From the NCBI GenBank assembly GCA_030386875.1, contig CM059578.1, forward strand, positions 24,971,009 to 25,035,008: DNA of 64,000 bases, written 5' to 3'. Under the pieces are notes generated by a model that was given only the letters and a program-made list of their open reading frames with translations, was not told the origin of the DNA and did not search any database. The position numbers and the translations under genes were made by a program. Numbering within the stretch: position 1 is the first letter of the stretch; the number at the start of each line of letters is the position of its first letter. This document shows positions 39,871-50,079 of this stretch, in pieces. The DNA is from Morinoia aosen (Eukaryota > Arthropoda > Malacostraca > Amphipoda > Talitridae).

Positions 39871-42800
39871 ATGGCACGACGACGCAAGTGCTCGAGGTGT
39901 CGTCAAAAAGGCCACAACTCGGTCACTTGTCCATGGAGAGACGTGAACCGAACTGATTTGGCGGAACATGAAGAAACCTGCAATTCTTCTCTGTCGTCGT
40001 TTAGTGAAGAAAAGTCCGTCGAAGCAGTATTAGAAGGGACTTTTGCGTCTCAGTGTTTGAATTCTTCAAGTGTCATTGGCAAAGAAGCTGTGTCTCGTTG
40101 TGTATCGAGGAAACGATCAGAAAAGTGTCAGTTTTGTGAAGACGAAGATCATAAGAAGACAAGTAGTGGATCAATAAATGTTGAAGGAAGGGATACTTTG
40201 AGTCAAATATCAGTTATGTCTTCAACTGTGAGAAGACAAACGTGTTTGAACTGCGGTATTTCAGGACACAACTCTCGTCGTTGTCCGGAACCATTAAGAG
40301 TTGTGGAGCAAGTGAGAAAAAAATCACAATGCAGTAAATGTAAAAGAATTGGTCACAATCGTCGAAGATGTCCGTCTGGTGATTCTATAGAAGGTGGCGA
40401 TGGTGTACCAGTTCCTCTTTCAGAAGATGCTCCGCGTAGTCTTGTTGAAATTCCGTTGGAGGTATTACACCCCGTTGATGACCTTGAAAGTAAATGTTTG
40501 GATGGACATGGACGAATTGAGTGTTCCGGAGCACAAATGAAAGAGGCGATTGAAATGGAGACTGAAGCTGATGAAGCAACTGAAGAAGCTCTCATGCAGG
40601 AGCCCATGCTGGTGTCTGACGAGGGGGGAAAAAGTGCAATGGGTACAGTTGCGGAAGAAAGGATGGAGGATGACGTACAAATTCAAAGAATATTTGTGGG
40701 TACACCTCAACAAATGGAGTGTTCGCAAGGATGCATACAAGAGGCGTTACAAATGGAGACTGAGGGTGATGAACCAACTCAAGAAGCTGTGATTGAGGAA
40801 CCGATGCAGGTTTCTGACGAGGAAGGAGAAAGTGTGATCGGCTCAGTTGCGGAGGAAAGGATGGATGAGAATGTTGATGTTGGAGACGTCGTAGGTGGAA
40901 ATCCGTTGAATTGCGCGTGCTGTCACCGCAAATCCGTAGAGGAGTATCCGATACATTTGCGGGCAGTGCCTCCAAATTTTGTTCGTCGAAGATTTGGAGA
41001 TAGTGTAAGATTGGACGAGAATAGCCTTGTTTGTTGGCAGTGCTGGAACTATTTAAGACCCTGCGTGAATGCAAAGTGGGTTCATGCGTGGCCCGCAGTG
41101 CTTTTTTCATTTTTGACCCAGAGACGGCTTGCTTTGAATGTGAAGAAATTAGTCGAATTTTTGCCTCAAAATGTGCGTGAAATGTATGGCAATGTTGCAC
41201 TGTCACCCCAGATGTGCGGTCAGTGGAACCGAGAGTCTTTGTTTGTTGACATAAGTGGCAAAAGGCGCAAATTTCTTGCAACTCTCGGGGAGTATCGACT
41301 GCACACAACGTTTTTAGAACTTGAGAAGTACCCCGTTCCAACTGTTTTGTGCATGATGGGGTGCACTATTTTTATCGACGCTAAGGTTGGAGGTGAAATG
41401 GCATTGGTTCCAGGGTGCCATTATTTGGCGACGATTTGTTCAGAATTCACTGCTTTTGGGGCTAATAAGTGTTATTTCAGGGGTGCACGACCTGATTGGC
41501 CATATCAGTTCAAGGAACTGAACCGGTGGCTAGTTTGTCCCTCAATTGTCATCGATCGTCAGCAGGGTCTTTGCATCGCTATGTGTGGGTCGTCAGTGCA
41601 CGCAGACGGCCGTTCACAGTACGTGCACGTACCGCGACACCCAATCTTGAAAGAACAGTCGCCTTTAGTGCAGGATATGCTTGCTCCTGTAGTGGCGACT
41701 CCTAACATCATCCGACAAGGACAAACAAGTGAGAAGAATACAAGCTATGCTGTTCTGAAACAAAGAGGTGGCGTCGGCTTAGGGACGTTCACAATAACGC
41801 CTCGTGCGCTTTGTGAAGTGAATAAATGGAGTCCTAAGCTTGTAGGGGCCTATGGGCTCACTGTTCGGAACAGGCCAGAAATCGCCCAAAGTTTTGACGG
41901 TGACAGTAGGTTTGGTGAATTTTTTGTGGAAGATTTGGTGAACGATACCAGCGAGGTATTTGACTATTCTGCCGAAGCCGTGGGTCCCGTCGTTGCGTGT
42001 GGCACCTTCGTAGACATTGGCGACGTGATGCACGCGTATAAATCATTAGAGCATCGAATGGAAGGAGCCGTTCAAGATAATTGGCGTCCTGAGGTAAGGC
42101 GTGAGCGTAGCAATCACCTGGAGTGCCTCCAGTTAGCGCATCGAGCTGATGACAGGGGATTACCCCCTGTGGATGTACCCAAGTTTCGTCGGCGGCAAGA
42201 TGATGTGACGTTTGGCCTTGTGCTGCACCTCACCGTGCAGTGCCTCGTCCATTGTCGTCCTTTGCACCGAGCTCTGTTGGGAGAAATGTGGAGTACAAGG
42301 AATAACGAATTGCATAAAAGTATGAACAAGATAGTGAAAGCGGTGGTGACGGGAAGCCGTGGTGTTGAGTGCTCTCACAGAGCAGGACTCACTGTCGAAC
42401 GTAGTTTGTTAGCAGCTTTGAACGTTCCGCATCCTGTGCCAGCTGAGTTCAACTGTTCATCTGTGGTGGTGCAGGCCTTGCGATACTGTTGCCGAGTTGC
42501 TACTGTATCATTGAACGAAGGTGCGGTCGATGTTTCTGTCGGCCAGCGGGAAGATCCAATCGTAATTGTGGACGCTCACGATAGTCCTGTGGGGCGAGGT
42601 ATTCAAGTTGAAACGGGCAACAATCATTACCTACTTTTGGGAGCTCAGTTATATTTAGAAGAAGATGATTATGTCGTAAATGTGACATATCGCTGGCGAG
42701 AAGGCTTAAAGTGGTACACTCTTGCGGGGGGAAGGACGTCAGCGAGAGAATCGCCTGGACGTGGTCCGTGGCAACTTTTGGTGTACGCGACTCGTTCCGA

Positions 42801-45800
42801 GAACATGTGTTTGCAGAAAGATGAATTCCTAAATTTCAGCGGCGGTCAGAGCAAAATGAGATGTTCCATCCATCCACGGTTTTACCTCATGAAGGAATTC
42901 CCAGGCAATGAGTTGAGATGCAGCCTTGAGGACTGTAATTCTGGCATCCGGTGGAGGTGCTCCTATGGTTATGGGATGATGTACCCTTGCCGTGTGGGGG
43001 TGTGCTTGCCTCATGGAAGACATTTGCTGCAACTGCCGACGAACACTCTGGTGCCGAGACGGCCATTTGAAGATAGGCTTATTAAAAGACGCGTTGCTAG
43101 AGAGGGTGTTGTTGCACGTCGCTGTCATGCCCCTCACATGGACGTGGACACTCGTGGGGATGCGGAAGCTGTGAGTGGTGCTTGTGAAGAGGAGATTGTC
43201 GTCTTCAGAGACATGCTCGTGGACGTCCGCGATTTTGAAGGAGATCTTCCTTTAGTCGCTGAGCCTGTGACACCGTCGTACAATGCGAATTTGGACGGTG
43301 TGTCGTCTCATTTTTTACTAAGAGACGTGTTGAAGTCCTTCCAGAGAGTGTCGTTTGACCGTAAGCCTCCCGTTGTTCTACAGCAGATGCTGCAGCACCT
43401 TCATAGTATTGTCCCCGAAAAGTACTTTCCTCTCTTGTACCCAGAAGGGGCTCTCTTTCCCACGATATTCTACCAGTCCATTGAGGGCGCTGTAGTGGGA
43501 GCAATTCCATCTCCTAGCTATTTTGACCATAGAAACAGAAATCGTGCCGGAGGATTGGCTTCTCTTGAAGACCACATGCAGGTTAGAATGCGAGACAGTC
43601 AAAGCTTGACCTCTCGCGATCCGGACTACCTGGGGTTCAGCTTTGACACCGTGTTGAATAGAACGTTCCGCTTCAACTCGTGCCGTGTTGCAGTAAAGAA
43701 AGGCTTGGAGCACGTCGCACGCCCCAAAGTGCAATGCGAGAATCGAAGGACCGACACAATGACGGATCACATAGACTCTCGTCGGCACGTAAAAAGGTTA
43801 AGTTCCATGGTGCGTGAGGCGCCATGGGACTATTTCCTCACACTAACATTGAATGAGAGCGACACTGTTGGCATACGAGTCATTCGAGAAGCAGCCGAAG
43901 CTATCCACCCTCGAGAAAGTGAAGAATTGAAGGCACTGCTGCAAAACATGTGTGTGTTGATGTGTCGCGTGTGGTCCCGCTGGGTGAAGATATTCTTCGA
44001 GTTGATTGTAAAGAGTCCTGAGCAGCCTCTTGGTCGCGTTCGTTCGTACTGGGCGCGCATGGAGTTTCAAGATAAAGGAGCCATGGGTAACCGTCCGCAC
44101 GTTCATGCAGGTATAACCTTGGAGCCGGGATCTGATAAGGAAGAGAACCTTGCAAGGATCGTAAACAATGATAATATGCTGTTTTGCCGGGATTTTGGGA
44201 CCGATGAAGAAACCTTGAAGAAGAAAGGATTGGTGAAGGACCACGAAGAAATGTTAAAGCTCTGGCATCTGGGGTATACTTTGACAAAACACGATTGCGC
44301 GAAGAGCAAATTCCGCTGTCAAAAACGCTCGGCCGATGGGTCAATGGCATGTCGGGTTCCACGTCATCCGGCAAGTTTTGGGTGCTCATTCAAAGAAGGT
44401 CCAACCAACAAATTGTACGACCATGACGCTAGAGAGCGCCTCCACGATGTAGGCCTTGCCTATCGTGACACATATGGTGACCTGCAGGTGGAAGATGCCC
44501 TGGTTGGAGGGCGCTGGCAGTATCCAAGTGTTCCGAATGTGAGCGCTGTTCCAGTAGTGCCCCAGTTGTTTGTGATTTGTCGTTCAGTGATAAATGTTCA
44601 ATTGTGTGACCGTCGCATGACGACTTCGTACATGTGTAAGTACGTCAGTGGTGTTGACGAAAAGCGGGACGTAGTTTTGACTGTGAAAGATGACGCTCCT
44701 AACGTGTTGAACGTCGAAGCTAGGCCACTCTACAATGCGAAGATAACTGGCACTGCAAAAGCTGAGCAGCGCCTCCGTGCCGATGCCCCCGAACCTCTGG
44801 CCAGAGAACTGTCCCTGTCCGAAATGTGTTGGTTCAACCTTGATCTGCCTTACATTATGACAAATGTTGAATTCGTGGAAGTACCCACAGAAGCACCGGA
44901 GTATCGTCGTGCAGTGCACAAGATTTCGCGCCAATTATCCAGGAAGTTGGTGGCTGAGGATGGTTCGCTCAAGTGCGTCAATGTTCGTGTTGGATTGCCC
45001 GCTTGGCGGCAGTGGAGTCGACACCAGGAGATAATGATGAGGGATTGCATGGAATCCATGTATCATGCGGACCGAACAACCTCGTTTAGCTTCCGGCCTC
45101 CTGAGTTGAAATCGGTGAGGCGCTTGGAAGCATATTTCAAGTGGTTTGTGTTCGACACTTGTAAAGGGTTTGTTGCTTCCGAGAATTTGAGCGAGCACCC
45201 ATTGATTGATGCATGTTGCAGACGGGTCCGAATCAGGATTCGTTATTTGGAGTGTGTAAAGGAGCATTTTGAAGGGCTGGGCAATGAATGGCGAGAGTCG
45301 TCTGCGGCCATGCTGGCGGTCATTCGACGTTTGGAAACCGAAGTGAACGCCGAGCGCTTCTCTGATCACTTTCTGCGCTTCGTTTCTCCTGAGCATCGTA
45401 AGGAGTGTATAGTCGTGTTCTCGCCCATCAGTCCCGACCGATTTGACCGATTTCTAGTCCATTTGATTTTGACACTTGGATGGTTCAACACCGAGCTTGA
45501 GGTGTATTCTTGCCGCACCGTGTTGCACGCTCTGCAGCACGTTGGACTGATAAAGGATGCCCTGAACCCCAACCAAGAGGATGCTGTTCGTTTGGCCAAG
45601 AAGTTCGTGAAGGGCCAGCTTCTCTACTACTCTATATCGGCGAGGGAGTTCAATCGGCTGGTTGCTGTGTGTTTGGACAAGTTGCGAGCGTTGATGGCGC
45701 AACGGATCGTGCCATTTGAGTCGATGCCACTAGCAACGTATCGTAGCATCAATGAGCAAGCGCAAGGTAAATTGCTCGCTGCTGAGAACAATATGAGGAG

Positions 45801-48396
45801 GAACTTGGTGGACAGTCTTCTCGACAAAGGTTTGCCTACTTTACCAATCTTGAACGATTTGCGCGCTGGAAAACCTGTTCGTTACGACCCTAAGCTGACG
45901 CGCGTGCCGAATCAGAGTGTGGAATCGTTCGAGGAGCAAGTGAGCGCACTGAACCATTTGCGAGCTGCTGTAGACTCCTTCGTCACTCCTAATGACACAT
46001 TTGTGCGTTTCCCCTTGTTGTTGGGGCCTCCTGGCGCTGGCAAAACACACGTCTTGTTGACGGCCTGTGCCTATTCATTGTCCAAAGCTCTGAGGACAAT
46101 GCTTGTTGCCGTAACATCTGAGCGAGCTCGTGCTTTGGGTGGTGAGCATGTTCATTTGTTGTTTTGCATACCTGTAACACACTGTCGTTTGGAGACGCCC
46201 AACATCACAGCAAACAAATGCATGCTCAATCTCGCTCGTAATCCTGTGCGAATGGCGTTTTTGAAACGGTTGGACGTGTTGATCTTTGAAGAAATCGGTT
46301 TGCTGCCGCTCAATTTGTTCGTCGTGATGGATATTGTTCTTCGACACGTTCGTGGCAATCCAGTGCCTTTCGGTGGGATTCTTCTGATCGCATCTGGTGA
46401 TCCGCGTCAGTTGCCTCCTGTGGAAGGTAGCGGCATTTGGTTGTCAGCTCAAATGATGACGGTGTTCACCGTACTGTATTTGCGACATTACGTTCGCAGT
46501 CGGCGCGACCTTCAATTGCAACGAATAATTTTTCTGATGCGCAAGTGTGAACTAAACGAACAAGAAGTGGGCTCTGTTTTGAATGTTCTGGCTGAACAAC
46601 AATTTGTGAACTCCTGGGACGACGTTCCCGATGGTGTGCTAAGAGTTGTTAGCAAAAAGATAGCAGAGAGGGAGGCAGTCAGTCGATTCTTGCATAAGAA
46701 GCGTATGATCCCCGGCCTTGTACTAGAAACGTTCGAGTCAATTGACACGGTGGAAGGTGTAGGCACAAATTGGCGTAATGCCGATTCGCGCGTCTCCAGA
46801 CATCTTGACTATCAGCTGGCTGAGAGTAGAGAACTTGTGCTGTTCTGCGGTGCTGTGATGCGTGTCACCTTCAATAACGTGAATCCTTCTCGAAACATGC
46901 CGAGGTTTTCGCAGGGGCAGCTGGTGGTCATAACTCGATTGCCAGATCGTGCTTTGCCACGAAATCAACAGCGCGTTGAAGCTCGACTTGTGCCACCAGG
47001 TCAACGCGTCGTAGACGTGGTCAATTTACCGGATGCATGGCAGCACGTCTCCCTGAGCCAACACACTACTAACCCGGTGGTCGTAGGAGGTAGCATGACA
47101 AGAGCAAAGCGTCTGCAGTGGCCCTTGCGACATTATGTGTGCTCGACAATCCACAAGGTACTGGGAGATACAGTTCCTCGTTTGGCGACGCAAATCAGTG
47201 CAAGAGACAAGAAGTATTCACTGTGGCAGAGAGAGCAGCTGCTCACCGTGCTGTCCCGTGTCGAAGAACTGCGTTGCATTACATTTGTGGGCTGCAAGGA
47301 GGACACTCTGTTGGCTGTGAGTGAGTTACTGCAGGTCAATGATGCACGGGCTGGCCACGCCGAACACCTGCTCAGTCAATTTGACGTCTTGCGCGAATCG
47401 CCACGAGTCACTCGAAGTGACGCAACTTTCTCCAATCCTGTTGCGTGCGAAGTCCCTTCTTTGGATGGTGGATTTGTGTACATTTTCGTCAGTATCAAGT
47501 TTCCGAAGATGTTTAAATTTGGGAACTGTTGTTCCATAAGAAAGGAGCTCTATTTGATGAACAGCTCTATTTGCCAACCCAATCTGCGTGCTGGAATGCC
47601 GTGGGTTGCGCTAGCCTTTGTCACTGGCTTCAGCGGTTCCGGAAATGATGAAGTCAATGAACAGGAAAGGCAAAGATTCGAGGGCGCCGTGTACACTCGA
47701 GCATGTAATAGAGTGGTGACAACTAAGACACGCCTCGTAGACCTCGTTAAGGAACACGAGCGCTGGATCAGAAGGGGTCACTCCTCACTCGTCTTGAGGC
47801 AGTGTTGCGATTTTGTTCGTCGTACTGATGAAGTTAATGCCGCCGTTGATGCTAATCTTGGATGTGAGAGTCCCGCTGATGTTGCACCTAGTTCTGGCGA
47901 TGTGACGACTCCCGCACCTACAACCTTGTTTGAGGGAAACGTTCAAGATGAGAATGTTTATATTGAGGGAGTGGTGAGAGTTGCTGTTCCCAAGGAGAGG
48001 CCAGCTCGAATGGCAGATGAGGACACGTGTTGCTCGGTTACAAATGATCACTTGATGGATGGTGTTGCACAGTTATTGCAAACGACGGAGGAGGAACATC
48101 TTCAAATCGCTATTGAGCGCTCTCTCGACGTACGAAAGCGACTCGAACACCACGAATTTTCCGTTGAAGAATTGAGAGCCAGAGTATCAAGAGGAAGCGT
48201 AGCTGGGTCAAGTGGAGCGTGCATATCGAAGAAGCGGCCTCATGGAGAACATCATGATTATCGTCAGGGACGACGTATGCGTTCGAGAATTGGCCTTGAG
48301 ACTGGAGAAGAGACCGTGTCTCCGGCAGAGAGATTGACTTCTTTGAAAGGGAAAATGTCAAAGTCGACACCAAGGAAGAGAGTGAAGCACAAGTAA
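39871..48396 (+). CDS. Helitron-type Rep/helicase with zinc knuckles, UIM and GIY-YIG-like segment (2841 aa)
   Basis: Single intronless frame encoding the replication protein of a rolling-circle (Helitron-like) transposon. It starts at the ATG behind a TATA box. Seen in order: CCHC knuckles at C7-C20, C125-C138 and C154-C167 (CX2CX4HX4C), and an incomplete one at C86; an acidic ~66-residue internal repeat (about 215-343); a CACC..CWQC cysteine cluster (348-391); the Rep motifs WDYFLTLT (1319), HVH (1410-1412) and YMCKY (1587-1591). The Pif1-like helicase follows with GPPGAGKT (2052-2059), FEEIG (E2140-E2141, in place of the usual DE), GDPRQLPPV (2176) and STIHKVLGDT (about 2426). After it come a GIY-YIG-like segment (2533-2604) and a UIM, EEEHLQIAIERSLD (2740-2753). 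By family knowledge, the HUH and tyrosines nick and join single strands and the helicase unwinds DNA. Roles of the end domains are inference. Codons are more GC-rich than the flanks. Transposon ends were not found. Confidence 0.93.
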   Translation: MARRRKCSRCRQKGHNSVTCPWRDVNRTDLAEHEETCNSSLSSFSEEKSVEAVLEGTFASQCLNSSSVIGKEAVSRCVSRKRSEKCQFCEDEDHKKTSSGSINVEGRDTLSQISVMSSTVRRQTCLNCGISGHNSRRCPEPLRVVEQVRKKSQCSKCKRIGHNRRRCPSGDSIEGGDGVPVPLSEDAPRSLVEIPLEVLHPVDDLESKCLDGHGRIECSGAQMKEAIEMETEADEATEEALMQEPMLVSDEGGKSAMGTVAEERMEDDVQIQRIFVGTPQQMECSQGCIQEALQMETEGDEPTQEAVIEEPMQVSDEEGESVIGSVAEERMDENVDVGDVVGGNPLNCACCHRKSVEEYPIHLRAVPPNFVRRRFGDSVRLDENSLVCWQCWNYLRPCVNAKWVHAWPAVLFSFLTQRRLALNVKKLVEFLPQNVREMYGNVALSPQMCGQWNRESLFVDISGKRRKFLATLGEYRLHTTFLELEKYPVPTVLCMMGCTIFIDAKVGGEMALVPGCHYLATICSEFTAFGANKCYFRGARPDWPYQFKELNRWLVCPSIVIDRQQGLCIAMCGSSVHADGRSQYVHVPRHPILKEQSPLVQDMLAPVVATPNIIRQGQTSEKNTSYAVLKQRGGVGLGTFTITPRALCEVNKWSPKLVGAYGLTVRNRPEIAQSFDGDSRFGEFFVEDLVNDTSEVFDYSAEAVGPVVACGTFVDIGDVMHAYKSLEHRMEGAVQDNWRPEVRRERSNHLECLQLAHRADDRGLPPVDVPKFRRRQDDVTFGLVLHLTVQCLVHCRPLHRALLGEMWSTRNNELHKSMNKIVKAVVTGSRGVECSHRAGLTVERSLLAALNVPHPVPAEFNCSSVVVQALRYCCRVATVSLNEGAVDVSVGQREDPIVIVDAHDSPVGRGIQVETGNNHYLLLGAQLYLEEDDYVVNVTYRWREGLKWYTLAGGRTSARESPGRGPWQLLVYATRSENMCLQKDEFLNFSGGQSKMRCSIHPRFYLMKEFPGNELRCSLEDCNSGIRWRCSYGYGMMYPCRVGVCLPHGRHLLQLPTNTLVPRRPFEDRLIKRRVAREGVVARRCHAPHMDVDTRGDAEAVSGACEEEIVVFRDMLVDVRDFEGDLPLVAEPVTPSYNANLDGVSSHFLLRDVLKSFQRVSFDRKPPVVLQQMLQHLHSIVPEKYFPLLYPEGALFPTIFYQSIEGAVVGAIPSPSYFDHRNRNRAGGLASLEDHMQVRMRDSQSLTSRDPDYLGFSFDTVLNRTFRFNSCRVAVKKGLEHVARPKVQCENRRTDTMTDHIDSRRHVKRLSSMVREAPWDYFLTLTLNESDTVGIRVIREAAEAIHPRESEELKALLQNMCVLMCRVWSRWVKIFFELIVKSPEQPLGRVRSYWARMEFQDKGAMGNRPHVHAGITLEPGSDKEENLARIVNNDNMLFCRDFGTDEETLKKKGLVKDHEEMLKLWHLGYTLTKHDCAKSKFRCQKRSADGSMACRVPRHPASFGCSFKEGPTNKLYDHDARERLHDVGLAYRDTYGDLQVEDALVGGRWQYPSVPNVSAVPVVPQLFVICRSVINVQLCDRRMTTSYMCKYVSGVDEKRDVVLTVKDDAPNVLNVEARPLYNAKITGTAKAEQRLRADAPEPLARELSLSEMCWFNLDLPYIMTNVEFVEVPTEAPEYRRAVHKISRQLSRKLVAEDGSLKCVNVRVGLPAWRQWSRHQEIMMRDCMESMYHADRTTSFSFRPPELKSVRRLEAYFKWFVFDTCKGFVASENLSEHPLIDACCRRVRIRIRYLECVKEHFEGLGNEWRESSAAMLAVIRRLETEVNAERFSDHFLRFVSPEHRKECIVVFSPISPDRFDRFLVHLILTLGWFNTELEVYSCRTVLHALQHVGLIKDALNPNQEDAVRLAKKFVKGQLLYYSISAREFNRLVAVCLDKLRALMAQRIVPFESMPLATYRSINEQAQGKLLAAENNMRRNLVDSLLDKGLPTLPILNDLRAGKPVRYDPKLTRVPNQSVESFEEQVSALNHLRAAVDSFVTPNDTFVRFPLLLGPPGAGKTHVLLTACAYSLSKALRTMLVAVTSERARALGGEHVHLLFCIPVTHCRLETPNITANKCMLNLARNPVRMAFLKRLDVLIFEEIGLLPLNLFVVMDIVLRHVRGNPVPFGGILLIASGDPRQLPPVEGSGIWLSAQMMTVFTVLYLRHYVRSRRDLQLQRIIFLMRKCELNEQEVGSVLNVLAEQQFVNSWDDVPDGVLRVVSKKIAEREAVSRFLHKKRMIPGLVLETFESIDTVEGVGTNWRNADSRVSRHLDYQLAESRELVLFCGAVMRVTFNNVNPSRNMPRFSQGQLVVITRLPDRALPRNQQRVEARLVPPGQRVVDVVNLPDAWQHVSLSQHTTNPVVVGGSMTRAKRLQWPLRHYVCSTIHKVLGDTVPRLATQISARDKKYSLWQREQLLTVLSRVEELRCITFVGCKEDTLLAVSELLQVNDARAGHAEHLLSQFDVLRESPRVTRSDATFSNPVACEVPSLDGGFVYIFVSIKFPKMFKFGNCCSIRKELYLMNSSICQPNLRAGMPWVALAFVTGFSGSGNDEVNEQERQRFEGAVYTRACNRVVTTKTRLVDLVKEHERWIRRGHSSLVLRQCCDFVRRTDEVNAAVDANLGCESPADVAPSSGDVTTPAPTTLFEGNVQDENVYIEGVVRVAVPKERPARMADEDTCCSVTNDHLMDGVAQLLQTTEEEHLQIAIERSLDVRKRLEHHEFSVEELRARVSRGSVAGSSGACISKKRPHGEHHDYRQGRRMRSRIGLETGEETVSPAERLTSLKGKMSKSTPRKRVKHK

Positions 48397-48690
48397 TTGA
48401 AGTTGATTGTAAAGAAGTACGAGAGTGTCCTATTATGTCCTGGGTTGTCAAGTGAGTATTTTCCTCGTGAGTTTTCTTGTGTTGTGGGTGAGGGAGATGT
48501 ATTTTCTGAAGTAATGAAGTTCATGTCATTTTTGGCCGTACGTTTGATTAAAAATGAGGCAAATGTAAAGCGTATTTGTTTGTTGTTGAACGCTTGTGTG
48601 AAGTAAGAAGAAATGAAAGCATGTATTTGTATGTAGATATGTTGTTGTTTTTCTCTGTAATATATATGAATGATGTTAGGTGTTGAATGT
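48397..48690. other. 3' flank of the large gene
   Basis: No canonical AATAAA is seen, and no hairpin plus CTRR end that would close a classical Helitron. The frame at 48397-48606 is not supported as a gene. Confidence 0.5.
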
Positions 48691-48782
48691 TTGGTCATGT
48701 AATATCATTTGTTACAGGTATGTTTTGAAATTAGTCGTCATCGTCTTCATAGCTCGTGTTTGTATTGCCATCCTTGGAGGTC

Positions 48783-48833
48783 ATGCATTTTCTTCTGGTG
48801 CTGCTGCTCATGTTCTTGCTGCTGGTTGTTAAG
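48783..48833 (+). CDS. Signal-peptide-like first exon SP1 (partial CDS)
   Basis: From an ATG the frame reads MHFLLVLLLMFLLLVVK and stops exactly at AAG|GTAGGG, a donor-like site. A short start, an unbroken hydrophobic core and a lysine at the exon edge fit the first coding exon of a small secreted protein. The downstream exon cannot be assigned with confidence; modules A and B lie 3-8 kb further on the same strand. It could also be chance within a CTG-rich tract. Confidence 0.4.
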
Positions 48834-49224
48834 GTAGGGGGGTAGTGGTGTTTGAGGCTCATCCTTTGAATATTGAAGACGCAAATGCATTCTTGCTTTT
48901 TGATATTAGCATGTTGGTTTTAGGTATAGTATTTAGAGTGAAGAGTGAGATGTTGTACTTGTGTGTGTTATTGACCCCTATTTGTTATTAATAAGAGTTA
49001 TTGAAAAGAAAGCATTGTATTTGGATGCACGGTGTGTTGGAGATGTGTGCATAGATGAAGTATTTGAAATTATGAATTAGAAGTACTATTTCCGTGTTGA
49101 TTGTTGAATGGAAAATGTAGGAGCGGAATTGTTGAGGCTGCAATTGTTGGTAATGTGATGTTTTTTGTCCACAGGTATTCGTGGTCATGATTTCGTGAGA
49201 GTCGTTTGTGCTGTTTGTTCATGT

Positions 49225-49282
49225 GCCGTCCTTTCATCTCCATAGTTTGCTGGTGGTGCTGCTGTTGGTGTTGCTTGTGGAG
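49225..49282 (+). other. Signal-peptide-like exon SP2
   Basis: Homologue of SP1: the frame gives FHLHSLLVVLLLVLLVE ending at GAG|GTGAGG. No in-frame ATG directly in front, so a complete first exon is not shown. Confidence 0.35.
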
Positions 49283-49626
49283 GTGAGGTTTTATTGCTAT
49301 TTGAGGGCCATTATCTTCTTACTTAGCTGCCAAATGTTGGAGATTTGAGGAATGGAATTAGGAAGTATTGGTAGCTCATGTAATGTAGTTATTTGTTTTC
49401 ATTGACATAGAAAGATTGTGATGAATCGTTGCCAGTGATAGTGTTCATGTTTAAGACCTGTGGTGGTAGATCGGTTCGTCGTATAGAAGGTTGACGATAG
49501 GTGATGTATTTTTCCTTTGTTGTTGTTGTATATATAGTTGGCATGGTCGTTCCTGGTTGTATAGTTGGGAGGTGTTTGTAAATGTCTCGGCATCGTTTGA
49601 AAAGCTCCTGTTTGTATTGGCGTCGT

Positions 49627-49685
49627 TGGAGGTGGTGCATTTGATTCTGGTGCTGGTGTTGGTGTTGTTGGTGCTGCTTGTGCAG
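49627..49685 (+). other. Signal-peptide-like exon SP3
   Basis: Homologue of SP1: the frame gives VHLILVLVLVLLVLLVQ ending at CAG|GTGGGG. The codon aligned with the SP1 start is GTG. Confidence 0.35.
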
Positions 49686-50079
49686 GTGGGGTGGTAGTGG
49701 TGTTTGAGTGTCATTCTCTTTGTGTTGAACATAGAGGTGTTGTATTTTACATTTTTATAAATGATCTCATTGTAGGTAATGTGGTTTGTGATTGATGTTG
49801 GAGTGATATGTTGATTTACCCGTAGTTGTTAGGGATTTCATTTCTTGAAAGGAATTTATTAAATTTAGCCGCATAGTATGTTCCAGAGTTGTGCATAGAT
49901 TGAGTGTTTTTAGAATTGGGAAAGGAAAGTATTGTTTCCATTGACACTGTGATATGAACAATTGAGTCGTTGAGTTTTTGGCGCTGCAATTGTTTGTAAT
50001 GTTATGTAATTTTTGATAGGTATACTTGCTAATTATTTAGTCAGAATCGTTGGAGGTGTTTGCTCATGTAGGGTCGTTT

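Noticed and set aside
48397-48700. Helitron 3' end
   Set aside because: No hairpin followed by CTRR could be identified.
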